Positions 37,261 through 45,742 of a stretch of DNA of 64,000 nucleotides are shown here, piece after piece. Under the pieces are notes generated by a model. It saw nothing but the letters and a program-made list of their open reading frames with translations. It was not told the origin of the DNA and ran no database searches. A program made the translations under genes and the position numbers. Source of the DNA: Roseateles depolymerans (lineage in GTDB: Bacteria > Pseudomonadota > Gammaproteobacteria > Burkholderiales > Burkholderiaceae_C); assembly GCA_003241055.1 (NCBI GenBank), contig QFOD01000006.1:186001-250000 (forward strand). The letters run 5' to 3'. How positions within the stretch are numbered: the first letter of the stretch is position 1; the number at the start of each line of letters is the position of its first letter.

Positions 37261-38389
37261 GCGCCTGCGCGGCATGCTTGCCGCCCGCCTGGCCCGGCCG
37301 CAGCGCCTGCTGCTCAGTGGCAGCGCGGCCGAGGTGGACAGCCAGTTCGACGCCTGGTGCCGCGATCACCGCGGCAGCGCCGTCGAGCTGCTGGTGGGCT
37401 TGCCGCTTCTGCACGAGCTGGTGGTCGAGCCTGGCCTGCCGCTGGCCGACGCGGCGGCGCTGCGCGGCTATGCCCAGCAGCAGTTCGCGCATTACTTCGG
37501 CGCCGTGGCCCAGCGTTTCGCGCTGGCGCCGTGGCAGGCCGGCGACGCCCGTGGCGTGTCGGCGCTGCACGGGCTGGACCCGGCCGCGCTGCAGGCCCGT
37601 GCGGCGGCGGCGGGCGTGCGCCTCGTGGCGCTGCGGCCGGCCTGGGCGGCCTGGCTGGCGGCGCTGCCGGCGGAGCAGCGTGCCGGCTCGGGCCGGCTGG
37701 TCTGGCACGAGGGCGAGCGGGCACTGGTGATCACGCTGGAGCGCGGCCAGGTGCGGGCGTTGCAACTGCGCCGTGTCGCCAGCCTGGCGGACCTGGGCGA
37801 AGGCGCGCTGCTGGCGCTGGGCACGCCGGCCCACGAGCTGCAGCCCCAGCCCGGCCCGGCCGTGCCGCAACCGGACTTTCTGGCGCAGGGGCCGCGCCCC
37901 TCGCCGCTGGCCTGGCCCCTGGCGGCCACCGGCGCGCTGGTGCTGGCCACGGCGGGCTGGAGCAGCTGGCAGAGCCATGCCCAGCTGCAGCTGGCGCAGG
38001 ACGCTCGCGGCCGCGTGCAGGCGCTGCGCCCGGCGCCGGTGGTCAAGGCCGTGGCCCGTCGCAGCGCCGAGCCCGAGAACCGTGCGGCCCAGGAGGCCCG
38101 GATGCTGCTGGCCACCTCTTGGGAGCCGGTGCTCAGCCGGGTGGAGACCGTGGGGGCCGAGGCCAAGACCATCGCCTGGCTGGGCCTGGACGCCAATGCC
38201 GGCCGCGGCGAGCTGCGGCTGGAGGGGCTGACGCCCGACAAGCTGCTGGCGCTGCAGCTGGCCGAGCAGCTGGGCACGACGCCGGGCTGGGGTCAGGTGG
38301 TGCTGTCGCGCTTCAGCGCGGCCGAGACGGGCCTGACCGGCCAGCGCTTCGAGATCAACGCGAAATTTCGCCCGGAGAACGGCTCGTGA
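37253..38389 (+). CDS. GspL/PilN-like inner-membrane assembly protein
   Basis: 378 residues beginning at ATG 37253, overlapping the gspE stop by eight bases. Residues 1-225 are a cytoplasmic actin-like domain of low conservation ('LRGYAQQQFAHYFGAVAQRF', 'RLVWHEGERALVITLERGQV'). One membrane helix follows ('LAWPLAATGALVLATAGWSSW', ~230-250), then a periplasmic ferredoxin-like part ('LSRVETVGAEAKTIAWLGLD'). This layout is that of GspL or fused PilM/PilN. Its location between gspE and an M-like gene supports the role of linking the ATPase to the inner-membrane platform. Confidence 0.75.
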
Positions 38390-38922
38390 TGCGGATGACG
38401 ATGCGCATGCCCCGACTCCCCGCACCGCTCCAGCCCCTGGGCTGGCCCGGAGTGGCCGGCGCTGTCGCGCTGCTGCTGGCCGCGCTGCTGGCCTGGCAGG
38501 GCCAGCGCTGGGATGCGCAGGCCGCCGCGCTGGAGGTCGAGGTGCGTCAGCTGCGTGCCCGCGCCGCGCCCGCCCGGGCCGCGGCGGCGGTGCCGTTGAG
38601 CGTGCAGCAGTGGCAGGCGACGCTGCCGCCCGCCAGCGAGCGCCAGCAGCGGCTGGCCGACCTGCTGGAGCTGGCCATCCGCCTGGATCTGAACGGCGCG
38701 CGCACCGAGCATCGCCTGAGCCAGGGCGAGGGCCTGGAGCGGCTGCGGGTGACCATGCCGGTCAGCGGCAGCTATGCGCAGCTGCGCCACTTCATCTCGA
38801 CGGCCCTGGCGCACGACCCGGCCCTGAGCCTGGACGCGATCAAGCTGCGCCGCAGCTCGCCGCTGACGGCCGACCTGGATGCCGAGCTGCAGTGGTCGCT
38901 GCACGGGAGGGCCGCGCGATGA
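38389..38922 (+). CDS. GspM/PilO-like inner-membrane assembly protein
   Basis: 177 residues; the ATG 38389 overlaps the previous stop by one base. A short cytoplasmic N-terminus, one membrane helix (~17-37, 'WPGVAGAVALLLAALLAWQ'), a coiled coil ('AQAAALEVEVRQLRARAAPA') and a ferredoxin-like periplasmic domain ('LERLRVTMPVSGSYAQLRHFI') form the typical PilO/GspM plan. It should pair with the preceding L-like protein. Sequence conservation is low, so the call leans on architecture and gene order. Confidence 0.75.
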   Translation: MRMTMRMPRLPAPLQPLGWPGVAGAVALLLAALLAWQGQRWDAQAAALEVEVRQLRARAAPARAAAAVPLSVQQWQATLPPASERQQRLADLLELAIRLDLNGARTEHRLSQGEGLERLRVTMPVSGSYAQLRHFISTALAHDPALSLDAIKLRRSSPLTADLDAELQWSLHGRAAR

Positions 38923-39446
38923 GGCTGACCCGCCAACACGGCCTGGGCGCCGCGCTGCTGGCGACGCTGGCGGCCACGGCCTGGGTGGCCCAGCAGCCGG
39001 ACGAGGAGGGCACGCCCGTCGCAGCGCCTGTACGCCGCCCGGCACCGGCGGCGTACACGGCGGCTGCGGGGGCGTCGTCGGCCCCGCCAGCGCCAGCCGC
39101 CAGCCGTGCAGCCTGGGCCGAGCCCGAGGCCGCCCAGCTGGCAGCCTGGATGCCGCCACCCCCTCCGCCACCGCCACCCGCCCCGCCGCCGGCACCCCCG
39201 GCGCCGCCACCACCGCCGGTGGCCCCGCCGCTGCCCTACCAGATGATCGGACGCCTGGTGGAAGGCGAGGGCGCCAAGGCGGTCGAGGTGGCCCTGCTCA
39301 ATGGCCCCAACCGTTCGCTCAGCGTGCGCGCCGGCGACACGCTGGACGGCCAGTGGCGGGTCGACCAGGTCAGCGCCACCGGCGTGCGCCTGACCTGGCT
39401 GCCGGCCCGGCTGCCCCAGACCCTCGTCTTCAAGCCTGCCCCATGA
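38919..39446 (+). CDS. GspC/PilP-like protein with polyproline linker
   Basis: 175 residues starting inside an ATGA overlap at 38919. An N-terminal hydrophobic segment ('GAALLATLAATAWVA') is followed by a ~70-residue Ala/Pro linker that includes a run of about 25 residues made almost only of proline. A compact C-terminal homology-region-like domain follows ('YQMIGRLVEGEGAKAVEVAL', 'SVRAGDTLDGQWRVDQVSAT'). GspC and PilP proteins bridge the inner-membrane complex to the secretin in this way, and the secretin gene is next. Confidence 0.75.
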   Translation: MRLTRQHGLGAALLATLAATAWVAQQPDEEGTPVAAPVRRPAPAAYTAAAGASSAPPAPAASRAAWAEPEAAQLAAWMPPPPPPPPPAPPPAPPAPPPPPVAPPLPYQMIGRLVEGEGAKAVEVALLNGPNRSLSVRAGDTLDGQWRVDQVSATGVRLTWLPARLPQTLVFKPAP

Positions 39447-39483
39447 TGTTCCCCACCCAGCGAGCCCCGCGCGGAGAAGCCGC

Positions 39484-41667
39484 ATGAAGAAACTGCTTGC
39501 GCTGTCGGCCATCGCGCTGCTGCTGAGCGCCTGTGCCAACCCCGCGCTGCGCCAGGCCGAAGACCTGGGCCGTGGCAATCAGTGGCCGGCCGCGCTGCGC
39601 GTGCTGGACGACGCCATCGCCAAGGACCCCACCGACCCGGCCCTGCGCGCCGCCCAGGTGCGGGCCCGCGAGCAGGCCAGCGCGCGGCTGGTGATGCAGA
39701 TCGACGGCCTGCGCGCCGCCGGCCGCTGGGACGATGCGCAGACGCTGCTCGCCGCGCTGCAGCAGGCCGATGCCCGCCACCCGCGCCTGGCCGCACTGAC
39801 CACCGAGATCGAGCGCGGCCGCCGCCAGGAGCAGCAGCTGGCCGCCGGCCGCGCGGCGCTCAAGGCCGGTCGGCTGGAGCGGGCGGAGGCGATCGCGCGC
39901 GAGATCCTGGCCGAGTCGCCCCAGCACCCCGGCGCACGCCTGCTGGCCAGCCAGGTCGCGCAGTCGCGGCCGCTGGAGACGGCGGTGGGCGAGCTTGGCC
40001 CGGCCTTCCAGAAGCCGGTCACGCTGGAATTCCGCGACGCGCCGCTGCGCCAGGTGTTCGAGGCGCTGGCCCGCGCCAGCGGCATCAACTTCGTGTTCGA
40101 CAAGGACGTGCGCGGCGACACCAAGATCACCGTGTTCCTGCGCAATGTGTCCATGGACGAAGCGATGCGCGTGATCCTGGGCACCCAGCAGCTGGACCGC
40201 AAGCTGCTGAACGAAAACTCGGTGCTGGTGTTCCCCAACACCGCCGGCAAGCAGCGCGAGCACCAGGAGCTGATCACCCGCACGCTCTACCTGACCAATG
40301 CCGACGTGAAGCAGGTGCAGGCCATGGTGCGCACCATCGCCAAGGTGCGCGACCTGTTCATCGACGAGCGCCTGAACCTGCTGGTGGTGCGCGACACGCC
40401 TGAGGTCGTGCGCCTGGTGGAGAAGCTGATCGCGTCGGTGGACCTGCCCGAGCCCGAGGTGATGCTGGAGGTGGAGGTGATGGAGCTGTCCACCGACCGC
40501 GTGGACGCGCTGGGCCTGCAACTGCCCGACAGCGTGCAGTTCGGCCTGCCCGCCGTGAACGGCGTGGTGCCCGCACAGGCGCTGTGGAACCAGCGCGACC
40601 AGTTCCGCGCCAGCGTGGCCAACCCGGCCGTGGTGGCCACACTGCGCGGCACGGCGGGCGACGCCAACATCCTGGCCAATCCCAAGATCCGCGTGCGAAG
40701 CCGCGACAAGGCCAAGGTGCACATCGGCCAGAAGGTGCCGGTGTTCACCACCACCACCAACTTCAACGGCTCCACCTCGGTGGCGGCCGCGGTGAACTAC
40801 CTGGACGTGGGCCTGAAGCTGGACGTGGAGCCCACCATCCAGCTGGACAACGACGTCATCATCAAGATCGGCCTGGAGGTGTCCAGCCTGATTCGCCAGG
40901 TCACCGGCCCGGGCGGTACCACGGCCTACGAGATCGGCACGCGCAACACCTCCACCGTGCTGCGGCTGGCCGACGGCGAGACCCAGGTGCTGGCCGGCCT
41001 CATCAACGACGAGGACCGCAAGAGCGTGGCCGGCGTGCCGGGCCTGTCCACGCTGCCGGTGCTGGGGCGGCTGTTCGGCACCCACACCGACACCCGCAAC
41101 AAGACCGAGGTGGTGCTCTTGATCACGCCGCGCGTGCTGCGCAACCTGGCGCTGCCCGATGCCTCGCTGACCCGTCTGGCCGGCGGCACCGACGCCAGCC
41201 CGGGTGCCTTCAGCAGCCTGCTCAAGCGCGATGCCAAGGTCGGCGTGGGCCTGGGCAGCGGTGCGGCGGGCGGCACGCCGGCAGCCGCGGCCCCGGCCGC
41301 CCAGCCGGGCGCGGCCGTGGCCGAGGATGTAGTCGTGAAGCTGGACGTGACGCCCCAGACGCAGCCCGGCGGCACGGTGTCCGTGGCGCTGAAGAACGAG
41401 AGCGGCCTGCATGTGAAGGGCGAGGTCGAGTACGACCCGACCCGCATGGCGCCTGCGGTCGCCACCGGTGGGCAGTCGCCGGGCCGTTACCCGGTGGAGC
41501 TGCCGGCGCGCGGCCAGGCCGTGGTGGCGCTGCGCGTGCTGCCGGCCGGTGCCGGCCAGGCCTTGAACGTGGGCCTGTCGGGTCTGCAGGCCAGCGGGCC
41601 CAACGGCGAGACGGCCTCCGTGCGCGTGGACGGCTCGGGCCTGGTGACGGTGGACGCGGCGAAGTGA
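39484..41667 (+). CDS. gspD: Type II secretion secretin (GspD-like) with cohesin-like tail
   Basis: 727 residues. 'LLLSACANP' is a lipobox, so the protein is a lipoprotein targeted to the outer membrane. Residues ~25-170 are helical and TPR-like (unusual for GspD), ~175-330 hold STN/N-domains ('LEFRDAPLRQVFEALARASGINFVF', 'LYLTNADVKQVQAMVRTI'), and ~390-560 the secretin core with 'VPGLSTLPVLGRLFGTHTDTRNKTEVVLLITPRVL' (core VPGLSTLPVLGRLF). After an Ala/Gly-rich linker, the last ~105 residues form a beta domain ('LDVTPQTQPGGTVSVALKNE') resembling a cohesin domain. TPR plus cohesin-type tails set it apart from classical GspD. Confidence 0.9.
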   Translation: MKKLLALSAIALLLSACANPALRQAEDLGRGNQWPAALRVLDDAIAKDPTDPALRAAQVRAREQASARLVMQIDGLRAAGRWDDAQTLLAALQQADARHPRLAALTTEIERGRRQEQQLAAGRAALKAGRLERAEAIAREILAESPQHPGARLLASQVAQSRPLETAVGELGPAFQKPVTLEFRDAPLRQVFEALARASGINFVFDKDVRGDTKITVFLRNVSMDEAMRVILGTQQLDRKLLNENSVLVFPNTAGKQREHQELITRTLYLTNADVKQVQAMVRTIAKVRDLFIDERLNLLVVRDTPEVVRLVEKLIASVDLPEPEVMLEVEVMELSTDRVDALGLQLPDSVQFGLPAVNGVVPAQALWNQRDQFRASVANPAVVATLRGTAGDANILANPKIRVRSRDKAKVHIGQKVPVFTTTTNFNGSTSVAAAVNYLDVGLKLDVEPTIQLDNDVIIKIGLEVSSLIRQVTGPGGTTAYEIGTRNTSTVLRLADGETQVLAGLINDEDRKSVAGVPGLSTLPVLGRLFGTHTDTRNKTEVVLLITPRVLRNLALPDASLTRLAGGTDASPGAFSSLLKRDAKVGVGLGSGAAGGTPAAAAPAAQPGAAVAEDVVVKLDVTPQTQPGGTVSVALKNESGLHVKGEVEYDPTRMAPAVATGGQSPGRYPVELPARGQAVVALRVLPAGAGQALNVGLSGLQASGPNGETASVRVDGSGLVTVDAAK

Positions 41668-41677
41668 TGCCCCTCGT

Positions 41678-41869
41678 CCAAGGCTTACCTTGGCCGGTCT
41701 TGCAGACCGCGCTGCGGCGTTTGCCGCAGCCCTTCGGCAGGCACCTGGCGCCCCACGGGCGCCAGGTGTCCAGCCTCAGCCCCCAAGGGGACGGCGATGC
41801 TTGCCGGCTCGACCGGCAAGCACATCGCCAGCGCGGGTCGGCTTGGGAGCGGCCCTGCGCTCGACCCGC
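41678..41869 (+). repeat. Array of six consecutive hairpins downstream of gspD (copy 2 of repeat family)
   Basis: Stems, in order: 41678-41683/41688-41693; 41695-41700/41704-41709; 41711-41718/41723-41730; 41742-41753/41757-41768 (12 bp, perfect); 41793-41807/41813-41829 (two-base bulge); 41833-41840/41862-41869. The last one matches copy 1 (35605-35640) on the other strand. The array fills most of the 231-base gap inside the operon and contains no ORF. It may protect mRNA ends or attenuate transcription between the secretin and the pseudopilin genes. Confidence 0.75.
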
Positions 41870-41898
41870 AAATGCTCACCGTATGCACGGGAACTGAC

Positions 41899-42369
41899 AT
41901 GCGCGTGGATCGCGGCTTCACACTGATCGAGATGCTGGTGGTGCTGGCCATGCTGGCCGTGCTGGCCTCGGCGGCGCGGCCGTTGCTGGAGCTGTCGGTG
42001 CAGCGCAGCCGCGAGGCCGAGCTGCGCCAGGCGCTGCGCACGCTGCGCGGCGCGCTGGACGCCTACAAGCAGGCCGTGGACGCCGGCACCGTGGCGCGCA
42101 GCCCCGAGGACAGCGGCTACCCGCCGCGCCTGCAGGTGCTGGTGGACGGCGTGCCGGACGCCAAGACCCCGGACGGCCGCAAGATCTACTTCCTGCGCCG
42201 CCTGCCGCGCGACCCCTTTGCCGAGGACAGCCTGCCCGCGGCCGAGACGTGGGCGCTGCGCGCCTACGACAGCCCGCCCGACGACCCGCGCTCCGGCCGC
42301 GACGTGTTCGACATCCACTCCCGCTCCGAGCGCGTCGCGCTCGACGGCTCGCGCCTGAAGGACTGGTGA
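41899..42369 (+). CDS. Type II secretion pseudopilin (GspG/GspH-like)
   Basis: 156 residues from ATG 41899. The prepilin signature is very close to the N-terminus: 'MRVDRGFTLIEMLVVLAMLAVL' (leader of only six residues with Glu+5). A helix and a short globular part with 'IYFLRRLPRDPFAED' follow, resembling the GspG-like pattern in which a proline-rich loop precedes a C-terminal 'GRDVFDIHSRSE' strand. Two similar genes follow, with start/stop overlap to the next. It is probably a minor pseudopilin of the same system. Confidence 0.85.
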   Translation: MRVDRGFTLIEMLVVLAMLAVLASAARPLLELSVQRSREAELRQALRTLRGALDAYKQAVDAGTVARSPEDSGYPPRLQVLVDGVPDAKTPDGRKIYFLRRLPRDPFAEDSLPAAETWALRAYDSPPDDPRSGRDVFDIHSRSERVALDGSRLKDW

Positions 42370-42773
42370 TGAGCCTGCACCTCTCCCGCGTTCGCCAGGC
42401 CCCGCGCGGCTTCACGCTCATTGAACTCATCGTCGTGATGGCCATCGTCGCGCTGCTCACCTCCATTGCCGCGCCGCGCTATTTCAACTCGCTGCAGAAG
42501 AGCCGCGAGACCGCGCTGCTGAGTTCGCTGACCACCATGCGCGACGCCATCGACCAGTTCGCGGCCGACAAGGGGCGATACCCCGATTCGCTGCAGGAGC
42601 TGGCCCAGCTGCGCTACATCCGCGAGCTGCCCGAGGACCCGCTGACCGGCAGCCGCGACACCTGGCTGGAACTGCCGCCGCCCACCGACATGCAGGCCAA
42701 CGGCCGGGTCTGGGACGTGCGCAGCGGCGCGGCCGGCCGCTCGGCCGACGGGCGGCTCTACGCCGACTGGTGA
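42369..42773 (+). CDS. Type II secretion pseudopilin (second GspG-like)
   Basis: 134 residues; the ATG at 42369 overlaps the preceding stop by one base. The leader 'MSLHLSRVRQAPRG' is followed by 'FTLIELIVVMAIVALLTSIA'. The globular part is short ('AIDQFAADKGRYPDSLQELAQLRYIRELPEDPLTG') and ends 'SADGRLYADW'. The 'YPDSLQELxxxxYIRxLPxDP' pattern is common to pseudopilins of GspG/T2SS-like clusters. It probably forms part of the pseudopilus tip or shaft. Confidence 0.87.
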   Translation: MSLHLSRVRQAPRGFTLIELIVVMAIVALLTSIAAPRYFNSLQKSRETALLSSLTTMRDAIDQFAADKGRYPDSLQELAQLRYIRELPEDPLTGSRDTWLELPPPTDMQANGRVWDVRSGAAGRSADGRLYADW

Positions 42774-42783
42774 GGGGCTCGTG

Positions 42784-43296
42784 ATGGGCGCCCCGGCGCG
42801 GTCGCAGCGCGGCTTCACCTACCTGTTCGTGCTCTTCCTGGTGGTGATGACCAGCGCCGGTCTGGCCGCGCTGGGCCGGGCCTGGAGCCAGCAGGCCGAG
42901 CGCGAGCGCGAACGCGAGCTGCAGTTCCGCGGCGAGGCCATCGCGCGCGCGATCACCCGCTACCAGCAGGCCAGTCCCAATCAGGCGGCCGACCTGCCGC
43001 GCAGCCTGGACGACCTGCTGGAGGACCGGCGCGGGCCGGTCACGCTGCGCCACCTGCGCCAGCGCTATGCCGACCCGTTCACCGGACGGGCCGACTGGGA
43101 GCTGGTGTCGCAGTCGCCCGACCTGACCCGCTTCAGCGCCGTGCGCAGCCGTTCCGACCATGCGTTGCTGCGCGAATGGACCCCCCAGGCCCAGGCCATC
43201 AGCAAGGCCAGCGACTGGCTGTTCGTCGCGCCGCCACCCGATGCCGCGGCACAGGCGGCCTCCGCGCCGGTGGCGGCCAGCACGCCACGTCGCTGA
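42784..43296 (+). CDS. Type II secretion pseudopilin-like protein
   Basis: 170 residues from ATG 42784 (a GTG at 42781 is directly in front). It has a prepilin-like start, 'RGFTYLFVLFLVVMTSAGLAALG', but with Tyr-Leu in place of the usual Leu-(Ile/Leu)-Glu, so the conserved Glu+5 is missing, as in GspK-type or tip pseudopilins. The remainder is helical ('ERERERELQFRGEAIARAI'), with a short 'RRGPVTLRHLRQRYADPFTG' segment similar to other pseudopilins of this operon type. It is the last gene of the secretion operon. Confidence 0.8.
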   Translation: MGAPARSQRGFTYLFVLFLVVMTSAGLAALGRAWSQQAERERERELQFRGEAIARAITRYQQASPNQAADLPRSLDDLLEDRRGPVTLRHLRQRYADPFTGRADWELVSQSPDLTRFSAVRSRSDHALLREWTPQAQAISKASDWLFVAPPPDAAAQAASAPVAASTPRR

Positions 43297-43332
43297 CAGC
43301 TTGCGCGCCGGCGGCGCCCCTACGATGGGCGC

Positions 43333-43824
43333 ATGCGTATCGCCCTGCCCCTGCTGCTCACCAGCGCGCTGGCTGCCGCCCAGCCCGGCTGTGCGCCGCC
43401 GGACGAGATGGCGCTGGCGCAGCTGAACGCTGCGCGGGCGCAGCCGCAGCGCTGCGGGGCCGAGGTGTGGCCGGCCGTGCCGCCGCTGCGCTGGCAGCCC
43501 CAGCTGGCCGAGGCGGCGCAGGGCTATGCGCTCGAGCTGGCCGCGCGCGACCGCGTCTCGCATGTGGGCGTGGCCGGCGAGTCGCTGGCGCGGCGGGTGA
43601 GGGCGTCGGGCTATCCGATGCGGCGGGCCGGCGAGAACCTGGCCGGCGGCCTGGAGACGCTGGACGAGGTACTGGCGCACTGGCTGGCCAGCGCCGCCCA
43701 CTGTGAGAACCTGATGGCGCCGGATTTCCAGGACGCGGCGCTGGCCTGTGTGCGCGGCCCCGGGGAACTGGGCTTCTACTGGGTGCTCAACCTGGGCCGT
43801 CCCATGGGAAGCGGGCGGCGCTGA
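43333..43824 (+). CDS. Secreted CAP/SCP-domain protein
   Basis: 163 residues. Signal peptide 'MRIALPLLLTSALAAAQPG'. The CAP core is seen in 'LNAARAQPQRCG', 'PPLRWQPQLAEAAQGYALELAARDRVSHVG' (first His/Glu site), 'AGENLAGG' and 'VLAHWLASAAHCENLMAPDFQDAAL'. Bacterial CAP (PR-1-like) proteins are extracytoplasmic and of uncertain function. It lies 36 bases after the secretion operon and could be a secreted client. It is convergent with the response-regulator gene, with four bases between. Confidence 0.85.
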   Translation: MRIALPLLLTSALAAAQPGCAPPDEMALAQLNAARAQPQRCGAEVWPAVPPLRWQPQLAEAAQGYALELAARDRVSHVGVAGESLARRVRASGYPMRRAGENLAGGLETLDEVLAHWLASAAHCENLMAPDFQDAALACVRGPGELGFYWVLNLGRPMGSGRR

Positions 43825-43828
43825 GCCC

Positions 43829-44515
43829 TCAGATCCAGCCCAGATCGATGGCGCGGAGCACGGCCTGCGTGCGGTCGCGCACGCCCATCTTGGAGAAGAT
43901 GGCCGAGCAGTGGTTCTTGATGACGCCCTCGCTGTTGCCCAGCAGGGCGGCGATCTCGGTGTTGGAGCGCCCGCTGGCCACCAGGCGCAGCACCTGCAGC
44001 TCCTTCGGAGACAGCGGGTCGGGGTGGTCGGCCGCGGTGAACGCGCGCTCCACGCCGGGGCCGGCGCCGCGGGTCTCCATGCGGGTGGTCAGGGCCGGCC
44101 GCAGCGCGGTGCCGCCGCCATGCACGTCACGCAGCGCCTGCACCAGCGTGTCGGGGCTGATGGCCTTGAGCAGGAAGCCACGGGCGCCGGCCCGCACCGC
44201 CTCGTCGAAGGCGGCAGCGTCGTCGAAGGTGGTCAGCAGGATGACCGGCAGCCGCAGCGCCCGCGCGGCCAGCGCGCGGATCAGGCCCAGGCCGTCCAGG
44301 CGCGGCATGCGCATGTCGGACAGGATCAGGTCGGGCATGCGCTCGTCAGCCTGGTCGGCCGGGATGGCGGCCAGCCACTCCAGCGCCTCGGCGCCGTCGT
44401 TGGCCTCGCCCACCACCTGCAGCTCGTCGTGCAGCGCCAGCAGGCCCTTCAGGCCCTCGCGCACCAGCTGCTGGTCTTCCACCAGCAGGATCTTGATCGT
44501 CGTTGCTTGCTGCAT
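43829..44515 (-). CDS. NarL/LuxR-type response regulator
   Basis: 228 residues from ATG 44515, two bases after the kinase stop codon (an in-frame ATG 44536 overlaps the kinase gene). Receiver domain with the acidic pair 'LLVEDQQLVREGL', phospho-acceptor Asp67 ('LILSDMRMPRLDG') and Lys in 'GFLLKAISP'. The C-terminal LuxR helix-turn-helix is 'LSPKELQVLRLVASGRSNTEIAALLGNSEGVIKNH' (core SPKELQVLRLVASG). It is the partner of the upstream kinase. Target genes are unknown; the CAP gene or secretion operon next door are candidates only by position. Confidence 0.93.
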   Translation of the reverse strand: MQQATTIKILLVEDQQLVREGLKGLLALHDELQVVGEANDGAEALEWLAAIPADQADERMPDLILSDMRMPRLDGLGLIRALAARALRLPVILLTTFDDAAAFDEAVRAGARGFLLKAISPDTLVQALRDVHGGGTALRPALTTRMETRGAGPGVERAFTAADHPDPLSPKELQVLRLVASGRSNTEIAALLGNSEGVIKNHCSAIFSKMGVRDRTQAVLRAIDLGWI

Positions 44516-44517
44516 GC

Positions 44518-45720
44518 TCACGCCGCCCTCGGACATCTCAATTCGATACGGAATCCCGGGCTGCTGCGCGTGACGCGCATCTGCCCGCCCAGCTCGGTCA
44601 TGCGCTCGGCCATGCCCGACAACCCGTTGCCGCCGACCCAGTGCGGCGCGCCCCTGCCATCATCGTCGATGCTGACCTCCACATCATCGTCCGCGCCGCG
44701 CAGTTCCACACGCACGCGGCGCGCGCCGGCGTGGCGCACGCTGTTCGTGACGGCCTCCTGCACGCTGCGCAGCAGCGCATGGGCGGCGCGCGGGCCGAGG
44801 TTGCGGGCCGCGTCGTCCAGCGCCAGCTCGATGCGGGTGCTGGCAATGCCCTCGGCCAGCGCATTCAGCGCGGCGGACAGGTCGATGCGCTGCGAGCTGC
44901 GTTCGCGCGAGACCGATTCGCGCACATCGGCCAGCAACTGGGCCGCCACGCCGCGCGCGCGTTCCAGCGCCTGGCCGGCGCCGCCGCTGTCCTGCCGCGC
45001 CAGCAGCGCGCCGCCCAGCTGCAGCTGCAGGTTCAGCGCGGTGAGGTGGTGGCCCATCAGGTCGTGCAGCTCGCGGGCGATCTGCATGCGCTCGCTGTAG
45101 CGCATCTGCTCGGCCAGCAGGTGCTCGCCCGACATCTGCTCGGCCAGCAGGGCCTGCAGCCAGCGGCGCTTCTCGGCCTCGGCCGCGGCCATGCGGCCCA
45201 GGCCGAAGGCCAGGCCGTGCAGCGCCAGCATGGACGACAGCAGGCCCACGCGGTCCAGCCAGCCAGTGTCCCAGGGCACGCCGTAGATGCCGGTGTTCAG
45301 CAGCACCTGCGCGAAGCCGAAGCCCAGCGCGATGCGCGCCGGCAGCAGCACGGCGGCCAGTGCGGTGACGAGAAACGGCAGGCCCGGCGTGACCCCGAAG
45401 GCCAGGGCGTCCACCAGCAGCAGCCAGGCCAGGCGCTGGCTCACGGGCACGGATTCGGCGCTGCGCCTGCCCAGGCGCCACATCAGCGCGACGAAGGCCA
45501 GCAGCAGGCTGATGCAGATCAGCAGCAGGCCGCGGTCGCTGGCGTCGCCGCCGGCCGCGCGCCACAGCCAGACGACCAGGCCGTCATAGGGCTCGGTGCG
45601 GGCGCCCAGCAGCGCGGCGCCGGCGCTGACCAGCTCCATCGCGCACACCACCAGGGCCGCCAGGCGCAGCACCACGCCTGGCTCGGCCAGGCGGGCCAGC
45701 AGGCGATCGAGGCGGCTCAC
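44518..45720 (-). CDS. NarX-family sensor histidine kinase (HisKA_3)
   Basis: 400 residues using the GTG at 45720; a GTG at 45735 is possible and the frame stays open further into mnmA. Six or so membrane helices (residues ~20-190) with almost no periplasmic domain form the input part. The dimerisation and phosphorylation helix is 'MQIARELHDLMGHHLTALNL' with His219, followed by a HATPase domain ('AVTNSVRHAGARRVRVEL', 'IDDDGRGAPHWVGGNGLSGM'). It should phosphorylate the adjacent response regulator. The signal is probably sensed in or at the membrane. Confidence 0.9.
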   Translation of the reverse strand: MSRLDRLLARLAEPGVVLRLAALVVCAMELVSAGAALLGARTEPYDGLVVWLWRAAGGDASDRGLLLICISLLLAFVALMWRLGRRSAESVPVSQRLAWLLLVDALAFGVTPGLPFLVTALAAVLLPARIALGFGFAQVLLNTGIYGVPWDTGWLDRVGLLSSMLALHGLAFGLGRMAAAEAEKRRWLQALLAEQMSGEHLLAEQMRYSERMQIARELHDLMGHHLTALNLQLQLGGALLARQDSGGAGQALERARGVAAQLLADVRESVSRERSSQRIDLSAALNALAEGIASTRIELALDDAARNLGPRAAHALLRSVQEAVTNSVRHAGARRVRVELRGADDDVEVSIDDDGRGAPHWVGGNGLSGMAERMTELGGQMRVTRSSPGFRIELRCPRAA

Positions 45721-45742
45721 GGGCGCCCCAGGCACGCGGGCG

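Noticed and set aside
38919..39446. Proline-coding triplet run as a tandem DNA repeat
   Set aside because: The CCG/CCC/CCA codons are mixed and it is within a coding linker, so it is a protein feature rather than a DNA repeat array.
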